Assembly (NCBI GenBank): GCA_024642025.1
Contig: JAHEBY010000196.1
Span: 1 to 5,494 of the forward strand
Source: Comamonadaceae bacterium
Lineage (GTDB): Bacteria > Pseudomonadota > Gammaproteobacteria > Burkholderiales > Burkholderiaceae_C
Direction: 5' to 3'
DNA: 5,494 nucleotides
The notes beneath the pieces were generated by a model. It had not been told where the DNA came from, did no database searches, and saw only the letters and a list, made by a program, of their open reading frames with translations. The stretch's first letter is position 1, and every line of letters starts with the position of its first letter. The position numbers and the translations under genes were made by a program. This document shows, one piece after another, positions 1-5,494 of this stretch.

Positions 1-189
1 GGTCACGGCGTCACGTTCACACATCTGGTTGGTCGTTTACTTGGTGAGGCCATTCGTGGAGATGCCGAGCGTTTTGGCGCCTTCGCCAGCCTGCCGCACT
101 ATCCTTTTCCAGGCGGGCGGCTGTTCCGTGTGCCATTTACCGCGATGGGTGCACTCTGGTACGCGATGCGCGACCGGCTGGGGGTTTAA
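1..189 (+). CDS. FAD-dependent oxidoreductase (DadA/PuuB-like DAO family), C-terminal fragment
   Basis: Frame 1 is open from the first base to a TAA at 187-189 and gives 62 residues; the start lies before the window. It opens with GHGVTFTHLVGRLLGEAI and continues through RFGAFASLPHYPFPGG to a WYAMRDRLGV tail. In DAO-superfamily amine and amino-acid oxidoreductases (COG0665, gamma-glutamylputrescine oxidase-like) a 'GHG(V/I)...GR..AEAI.G' helix near the C-terminus closes the FAD site, and a 'FPGG...R.P..A..WY..RDRL' tail is typical of the PuuB-like branch. The family is seen directly, but the substrate cannot be told from this fragment. Such enzymes usually oxidise a C-N bond of an amine or amino acid in the cytoplasm. 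The gene converges on the thi operon and ends 51 nt from the thiDE stop, so it is probably a separate transcription unit. It belongs to the same broad superfamily as ThiO, but its tail is unlike the ThiO tail in this window. Confidence 0.85.
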   Translation, partial: GHGVTFTHLVGRLLGEAIRGDAERFGAFASLPHYPFPGGRLFRVPFTAMGALWYAMRDRLGV

Positions 190-197
190 CGACCTTG

Positions 198-229
198 TCT
201 GCCATGGCCGCCGGGTCAGCCATGGCAGA
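198..229. terminator. Perfect 11-bp stem-loop between convergent genes (putative bidirectional 3' hairpin)
   Basis: The arms TCTGCCATGGC (198-208) and GCCATGGCAGA (219-229) are exact reverse complements separated by a 10-nt loop (209-218). The hairpin occupies most of the 51-nt gap between the oxidoreductase stop (189) and the thiDE stop (241), so it would sit at the 3' end of both transcripts. No U-tract follows it on either strand, so it is not a classical intrinsic terminator. A role as an mRNA 3'-end stabiliser or a weak bidirectional terminator is inferred from its position. Confidence 0.55.
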
Positions 230-240
230 TGCTCGCGCAA

Positions 241-1818
241 TCAACTCAGTGTTGTTTGCGGTAGTTCAGGTGTTGGCCAGCGCGTGAGTTCTCGCCCGGC
301 CTGGATGGCACTCTGAAATTGCTCGATGCGGGCTTGCGTGTCTGCCGACGCGGTTATGCCGCTGATTAAAGCCACGCCCGCTGCGCCACATTGCATGGCT
401 TGCGTAGCGCGCTTCGGGTCCATGCCAGCGATACCGACAACTGGCGTAGGCAACAAGTTGCACCAGTAGGCCAGGTTGTCATTGCCTTGGGCGATCCACG
501 GCATGGCCTTGGCTTTTGTTGGGTGAATAGGGCCACAGGCGATGTAGCTCGGGCGCAAGGCCCACGCCCGGCATACTTCCCAAAAAGCATGCGTGCTGAT
601 GCCCAGGCGCAGTCCGGCCTGCGCAATGGCTGCCAGATCGGCCGTGGCAAGGTCTTCCTGACCCAGGTGAACGCCGTAGGCCGATTCTTCGATGGCAACC
701 TGCCAGTGATCGTTGATGAACAACTGTGCGCCAACTTCGCGCGCGGCCTGTACGCTGGCTCGCACCTCTTCGCGCAATCCCGGGTGGTGGGCCTCCTTGA
801 TGCGCAACTGAACCGTGCGTATACCACCCTGCAACACCCTGTTGACCCATGCAGCACTGTCCACAATCGCATATAGCCCTGGCGAGGCGTCGGTAAGCGC
901 GGCGAACCCGTGCGCAGGCGAGCGCCCGGCGTTGATGCTGTGACAGAAGTGCGGCAAATTTTCGTGGCAACCTGCGAAACCAGACCGCGGCCGCACCGGC
1001 CCGGCACCCTGGCCCGCAGTGTATCCGTTGCGCAGGGCGTGTGTGGTCGCCATTTTGGCCAGTATGACGGCTTCGATGGTGACAAAACCCCTGGCCATGG
1101 CTGCTGCGGCGCCAGCAGCAAAGACGCAGCCCGTGCCATGGGTGTGTGGCGTGTCTACGCGGGGCAGGCACAGCCAGCCGCTGGCATGCAGCGTGGCCGC
1201 ATAGTCTTCGCTTCTGGCGCCACCGGCATCCCCGCCGGTGATGACCACCGCCTTGCAGCCCAAGGCAATCAGTGCCTGCGCAGCGTGCTCTACGGTGTGT
1301 TGGTCCGTCAGGGGTTTACAGCCCAACAGAGCCGCTGCTTCCTGCCGGTTGGGCGTGATCAGGTCGGCGCGGGGTAGCAGTTCGGTGCGGTAGGCCTCCA
1401 GCAAGGACTCGTCCGCAAGCGCTGCGCCCGTGGTGGCGCGCAGTACCGGGTCCACGACCAGGCAAACCCGCGCATCGTTCTCACGCAGACGGTCAATCCA
1501 TTGCGTCACCACGCGCAAATTGGCGCGGTTACCCAGCATGCCGGTCTTGATGGCCGCGGGCGGCATGTCGTGCGCCAGCGCGGCCAGCTGGGCGTCCAGC
1601 ATGCTGCTTGCGACCGGTTCGATGCGTTGCACGGCAAGTGAGTTTTGCGCCGTGAGTGCGGCAATGGCGGTGCAGGCATGGGTCCCGAACGCATCAATCG
1701 CGCGAAGGTCTGCCTGCAAACCGGCGCCACCGCCGCTGTCCGAGCCCGCCACCGTCCAAACGATGGGGTGCGGCGGTATCAGCAAAGAGTTTGTATTATC
1801 TCGAAAACTTATAGTCAT
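241..1818 (-). CDS. thiDE: Bifunctional HMP(-P) kinase / thiamine phosphate synthase (ThiD-ThiE fusion)
   Basis: A 525-residue cytoplasmic fusion that supplies two steps: phosphorylation of HMP/HMP-P to HMP-PP, and coupling of HMP-PP with thiazole phosphate to give thiamine phosphate. Residues about 17-275 are a ribokinase-fold ThiD. They show VAGSDSGGGAGLQADL (23-38), KTGMLG (91-96), VVDPVL (121-126), ITPN (154-157), VITGGD (192-197) and the HTHGTGC anion-hole motif with Cys231. Residues about 276-312 form a linker. Residues about 313-515 are a TIM-barrel ThiE with LYAIVDS (315-321), QLRIKE (337-342), FIND with the probable Mg2+ ligand Asp370, GQEDL with Asp389, LGISTH (405-410), GPIHPTKAKAMPW (429-441), VGIAGM (461-466) and GVALISGI (481-488). 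Both domains look complete, with no frameshift. The order ThiD-then-ThiE is also that of plant TH1. The ATG at 1818 is the only ATG start that keeps the whole ThiD domain. Its first 16 residues are unconserved-looking and the Shine-Dalgarno is distant, so a TTG 11 codons downstream is possible. It is the last gene of the operon, 70 nt after thiG. Confidence 0.95.
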   Translation of the reverse strand: MTISFRDNTNSLLIPPHPIVWTVAGSDSGGGAGLQADLRAIDAFGTHACTAIAALTAQNSLAVQRIEPVASSMLDAQLAALAHDMPPAAIKTGMLGNRANLRVVTQWIDRLRENDARVCLVVDPVLRATTGAALADESLLEAYRTELLPRADLITPNRQEAAALLGCKPLTDQHTVEHAAQALIALGCKAVVITGGDAGGARSEDYAATLHASGWLCLPRVDTPHTHGTGCVFAAGAAAAMARGFVTIEAVILAKMATTHALRNGYTAGQGAGPVRPRSGFAGCHENLPHFCHSINAGRSPAHGFAALTDASPGLYAIVDSAAWVNRVLQGGIRTVQLRIKEAHHPGLREEVRASVQAAREVGAQLFINDHWQVAIEESAYGVHLGQEDLATADLAAIAQAGLRLGISTHAFWEVCRAWALRPSYIACGPIHPTKAKAMPWIAQGNDNLAYWCNLLPTPVVGIAGMDPKRATQAMQCGAAGVALISGITASADTQARIEQFQSAIQAGRELTRWPTPELPQTTLS

Positions 1819-1874
1819 TTTGGCACTTAGCCCTCGTCATATATGTGCAAATAGCTATTAAAAAAGGAGCAAAT
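1809..1874 (-). repeat. AT-rich intergenic element resembling a Comamonadaceae dispersed repeat
   Basis: The gap between thiG and thiDE stands out as AT-rich in a GC-rich window and is full of symmetry. It contains the perfect palindromes AATAGCTATT (1850-1859) and CATATATG (1838-1845), and an imperfect stem pairing 1845-1851 with 1819-1826 (one unpaired base, 18-nt loop). On the minus strand the skeleton 'AATAGCT..TTGC.C.TAT...AGGGCTA..TGCCAAAATGA' resembles a short interspersed intergenic element I recall from several Comamonadaceae genomes (AATAGCTGCTTGCGCTTAT...GGGCTAGAGGCCAAAA type). The palindromes and composition are seen; membership in a repeat family is from memory and only one copy is present here. 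The boundaries are approximate. If it is real, its left end runs into the first codons of thiDE and its right end stops just short of thiG. Confidence 0.4.
1832..1835 (-). promoter_or_regulatory. Only plausible Shine-Dalgarno for thiDE, at unusually long spacing
   Basis: On the minus strand a GAGG sits 13 nt before the ATG at 1818, longer than the usual 5-9 nt. It falls in the loop of the imperfect hairpin 1819-1826/1845-1851, whose proximal arm directly abuts the start codon. If that stem forms, it would shorten the effective distance between GAGG and ATG. There is no closer purine-rich core, so initiation strength and the exact start are uncertain. Confidence 0.35.
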
Positions 1875-1888
1875 GATGTTCAAAAGAG

Positions 1889-2665
1889 TTACAGAACAAA
1901 CGGGCGCCCCGTCACCGGCGTGGTCGGCACGGCCATGTCCTGGCGCGCCATGATGCCGGCCTCAAACGCGAGCCGCCCCGCTTCAATGCCCAGCCTGAAC
2001 GCGCGTGCCATGGCTACCGGGTCGTGCGCCTGCGCTACCGCAGAGTTGAGCAGCACCGCATCAAAGCCTAGCTCCATCGCCAGCACCGCGTCGTGCGGTG
2101 AGCCTATGCCGGCGTCCACGATCAGCGTGACGTCGGGCAGGCGCGCACGCAAGGTACGCAACGCATAAGGGTTGATCAGACCCTGGCCGGAGCCGATGGG
2201 CGCGCCCCAGGGCATGAGAATGCGGCAGCCGGCATCCAGCAGGCGCTGGCAGGTCACCAAATCATCGGTGCAATACGGAAAGACCTCAAAGCCAGCGCGC
2301 GCCAACTCCGCAGCGGCCTGCACCAGCTCAAACAGATCAGGCTGCAGGGTGTATTCATCACCCACCACTTCAAGCTTGATCCAGTTCGTGCCAAACAGCT
2401 CGCGCGCCATGTGCGCCAGCGTGACGGCCTCTCGCGCAGTTCGGCAACCGGCCGTATTGGGCAGCAACCGCGAGCCGGTTTCGCGGATCAGGGCGTGGAA
2501 ATCGTTCGCGCCAGCGCCCTGGGTGAGCTGGCGCTTCAGGCCGACGGTGACGACTTGCGCCTCGGACGCCGCAACGGCCTGTTGCAGGATATGGGGCGAA
2601 GGGTATCCCGCCGTGCCGAGGAAGAAGCGGCTGTGCAGCAGGGTATCTGCAACGATAAAGCTCAT
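1889..2665 (-). CDS. thiG: Thiazole synthase ThiG
   Basis: A 258-residue TIM-barrel enzyme of normal family length. It condenses 1-deoxy-D-xylulose 5-phosphate, dehydroglycine from ThiO and sulfur from ThiS thiocarboxylate into the thiazole phosphate carboxylate. The N-terminus shows FFLGTAGYPSP (18-24 region), matching the family's 'SRL.LGTG.Y'. Further on come RLLPNTAGCRTAREAV (66-81), WIKLEV with Lys97 as the Schiff-base lysine (equivalent to Lys96 in Bacillus subtilis), VFPYCTDD (128-135), MPWGAPIGSG (151-160), VDAGIG (183-188) and AVLLNSAVA (203-211), the last two forming the phosphate-binding loops. The ATG at 2665 lies 29 nt after the thiS stop and is the first usable start. No good Shine-Dalgarno precedes it, so it probably relies on coupling to thiS. 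The ThiO-ThiS-ThiG neighbourhood supplies both of its amino-acid and sulfur partners. The stop is TAA at 1889-1891. Confidence 0.97.
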   Translation of the reverse strand: MSFIVADTLLHSRFFLGTAGYPSPHILQQAVAASEAQVVTVGLKRQLTQGAGANDFHALIRETGSRLLPNTAGCRTAREAVTLAHMARELFGTNWIKLEVVGDEYTLQPDLFELVQAAAELARAGFEVFPYCTDDLVTCQRLLDAGCRILMPWGAPIGSGQGLINPYALRTLRARLPDVTLIVDAGIGSPHDAVLAMELGFDAVLLNSAVAQAHDPVAMARAFRLGIEAGRLAFEAGIMARQDMAVPTTPVTGRPFVL

Positions 2666-2694
2666 GGTGTCATACGCGGAATATGAAGGAACAC

Positions 2695-2904
2695 TCAGCC
2701 ACCCGTAATGGGCTGAAACGTAAAGACGGCGTCTGCCTCGCGCAGCACGTGATGTGACCGGGATTCGCGGGCGACAAAGTCACCGTTCACGGCCGTGCTC
2801 AATCCCTGTGGCTCGTGACCGGTTGTTGCAATCAGCTCGGCCAGCGTCGTGTCGGGCTCTAACTGCAGGGGCGCACCATTGAGCGTGATGTGGATGGGCG
2901 TCAT
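2695..2904 (-). CDS. thiS: Sulfur carrier protein ThiS
   Basis: A 69-residue ubiquitin-like beta-grasp protein, against a family norm of about 65-70. It begins MTPIHITLNG, has the central TLAELIATTG helix region (20-29) and the VNGDFVARE strand (39-47), and ends FTFQPITGG. The C-terminal Gly-Gly is adenylated by ThiF and converted to a thiocarboxylate that donates sulfur to ThiG. The ATG at 2904-2902 was chosen because it starts the conserved beta strand and overlaps the thiO stop as ATGA, a typical translational-coupling junction. A longer reading to 2958 would add an arginine/cysteine-rich, unconserved-looking stretch lying wholly within thiO. No ThiF gene is in the window, so activation must come from a ThiF or MoeB-like enzyme encoded elsewhere. 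Confidence 0.95.
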   Translation of the reverse strand: MTPIHITLNGAPLQLEPDTTLAELIATTGHEPQGLSTAVNGDFVARESRSHHVLREADAVFTFQPITGG

Positions 2905-3974
2905 GCTGTCAATGCCAAAGGCAACTCCGGCACCGCAGGCGCAATGGGAGCCCCGCAAGCCAGATCGGCCAGTGCCTGTTCCACAAGCGCAGGAGCGACC
3001 AGCCAGCCGTGGCGATACAGCCCGTTGATGCGGGTCAACCCCGGGCGATGTTCGACGTGGGGCAGGTTGTCGGGCAACGCCGGGCGCAAGTTGGTTTCGG
3101 TGTGGACCATCCGCGCCTCGGCCAGCGCCGGCACCACGCTGTGCGCGGCAGCCAGCAATTCCACCGTGCTGCGCAGCGAAATCGGCGAACGGTCTTCGCT
3201 CTCGATCTCGCTCGCTCCCACCACGACAAGGTCGCCCTGGCGTGGCACCAAGTACACGCGATGGCGGGGATGCAGCAGCCTTAGTGGGCGATTCAGCACA
3301 ACCCCGGGGGCGTGCAGCCAGAGAATTTCGCCACGCACGCCTCGCACGGGCACATCGGGCCGCGCACCGGTGCCGCGCACATCAAACACGTGGTCGAATC
3401 GGCCTGTGGCTAGTGTTGACTGCAGGCTACCGGCGCTCATGGCCGTCACCGTGGCGTTCCAGTGCCATTGAACGCCCAAGTCCAGGCCGGTTGCGGCCAG
3501 CGCCGTCATGGCCTGCTGCGTGTCAATCTGACCTTCATGGGGCAGCAGCCAGGCATGCGCGGCGCCCTGAATCGCTGGCTCAAGCCCGCGCAAGGCCGTC
3601 GACTCCAGCGGCTGTGGGGCATGATCCGCCGGGGCCTTTTTAAGCAGCAGTTCCACCACGCGTTGGGCGGCACCTGCATCGCCTCGATGTGCCAGCAGCA
3701 GACTACCGCGCTGCTGCATCTGAACGGGCAGGCTCATTTCCTTGATGATGCCAGGCCACAGTTCGAGAGACCGCAGGCCCAGCGCAAACACATCGCTGTC
3801 GGCGCATTCCAGTTCGGCCACCGGGCTGAGCATGCCCGCAGCCGTCCAGCCCGCCGCACCCCTTGCGGCCTCGTTCGTGGCCGGGTCAAAAACCTCTACC
3901 CGATGCCCGGCGCGCGCCAGTTCGAGCGCCAACAGGCGCCCGAGGAGGCCTGCTCCGGCAATGCCAATGTGCAC
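2901..3974 (-). CDS. thiO: Glycine oxidase ThiO (FAD-dependent)
   Basis: A 357-residue FAD-dependent oxidase of the DAO superfamily. It oxidises glycine to dehydroglycine (iminoacetate), the C-N unit used by ThiG, and reduces O2 to H2O2. The extreme N-terminus is a Rossmann FAD motif, HIGIAGAGLLGR, with GAGLLG at residues 7-12 and the acidic end of strand 2 at Asp30 (VEVFD). Next come AAGWTAAGMLSPVAELE (about 40-56), HEGQIDTQQAM (146-156), GVRGEIL (212-218), NLRPALPD with Arg297, and a C-terminal FAD-closing NGLYRHGWLVAPALVE (317-332) with Arg321. By family comparison, Arg297 and Arg321 correspond to the B. subtilis ThiO residues Arg302 and Arg329, of which Arg329 binds substrate carboxylate. 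The start is placed at GTG 3974, 2 nt after the thiC stop, because the Rossmann strand begins there. An ATG at 4130 would add 52 residues read out of frame inside thiC. It overlaps thiS by 4 nt. Confidence 0.93.
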   Translation of the reverse strand: MHIGIAGAGLLGRLLALELARAGHRVEVFDPATNEAARGAAGWTAAGMLSPVAELECADSDVFALGLRSLELWPGIIKEMSLPVQMQQRGSLLLAHRGDAGAAQRVVELLLKKAPADHAPQPLESTALRGLEPAIQGAAHAWLLPHEGQIDTQQAMTALAATGLDLGVQWHWNATVTAMSAGSLQSTLATGRFDHVFDVRGTGARPDVPVRGVRGEILWLHAPGVVLNRPLRLLHPRHRVYLVPRQGDLVVVGASEIESEDRSPISLRSTVELLAAAHSVVPALAEARMVHTETNLRPALPDNLPHVEHRPGLTRINGLYRHGWLVAPALVEQALADLACGAPIAPAVPELPLALTA

Positions 3975-3976
3975 GA

Positions 3977-5494
<1,518 letters not shown>

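Noticed and set aside
1854..1882. Internal promoter for thiDE (TTGAAC, 17-nt spacer, TAATAG on the minus strand).
   Set aside because: The -35-like box is reasonable, but the -10-like box matches only about half of TATAAT. In AT-rich sequence this is expected by chance, so it was not listed as a feature.
1854..1888. Intrinsic terminator after thiG from the six-T run on the minus strand.
   Set aside because: No GC-rich hairpin precedes the T-run; the nearby symmetry (AATAGCTATT) is AT-rich and lies downstream of it.
2905..2958. Longer start for thiS beginning upstream at 2958.
   Set aside because: The extra residues (MRGSHCACGAG...) lie within thiO and are not ThiS-like. The ATG at 2904 gives normal ThiS length and an ATGA overlap.
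2890..3471. Long plus-strand open frames opposite thiO, thiG and thiDE (for example 193 codons at 2890-3471, 178 codons at 2172-2708).
   Set aside because: They are antisense shadows produced by high GC codon bias. Their translations are low-complexity Ser/Arg/Ala-rich and no family is recognisable, while the minus strand carries clear conserved enzymes.

Overview
This 5.5 kb window is almost entirely a thiamine (vitamin B1) biosynthesis operon on the minus strand. It is read from the right edge leftwards as thiC (5'-truncated by the window), thiO, thiS, thiG and a fused thiD-thiE gene. The GC-rich composition, the gene order thiC-thiO-thiS-thiG followed by ThiD/ThiE functions, and the protein wording (for example the ThiE 'KAMPW...QGNDNLAYW' stretch) point to a betaproteobacterium of the order Burkholderiales, most likely Comamonadaceae. 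That assignment rests on remembered family features; no search was run.

Layout from left to right. Positions 1-189 (+) hold the last 62 codons of an FAD-dependent oxidoreductase of the DadA/PuuB type that converges on the thi operon. Positions 190-240 are a convergent intergenic gap filled by an 11-bp perfect inverted repeat. Positions 241-1818 (-) are the ThiD-ThiE fusion. Positions 1819-1888 are a distinctly AT-rich gap with palindromic and hairpin structure, which resembles a dispersed intergenic repeat of Comamonadaceae. Positions 1889-2665 (-) are thiG, 2695-2904 (-) thiS, 2901-3974 (-) thiO, and 3977-5494 (-) thiC, which is open at the window edge.

The genes form both arms of the pathway. 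ThiC makes HMP phosphate from the purine intermediate AIR. ThiO oxidises glycine to dehydroglycine. ThiS carries the sulfur as a C-terminal thiocarboxylate, and ThiG condenses DXP, dehydroglycine and that sulfur into the thiazole phosphate. The ThiD domain phosphorylates HMP-P to HMP-PP, and the ThiE domain joins it to the thiazole phosphate to give thiamine phosphate. ThiF (the ThiS adenylyltransferase), the DXP synthase and the final kinase ThiL are not in the window. Spacing is tight at the top of the operon (2-nt gap thiC/thiO, 4-nt overlap thiO/thiS, 29-nt gap thiS/thiG) and loosens to 70 nt before the fusion gene. The TPP riboswitch normally expected ahead of thiC would lie beyond the right edge.

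No undescribed system is evident. The features most worth a second look are the ThiD-ThiE fusion, the repeat-like AT-rich island that abuts or contains the fusion gene's start codon, and the stem-loop between the convergent genes.
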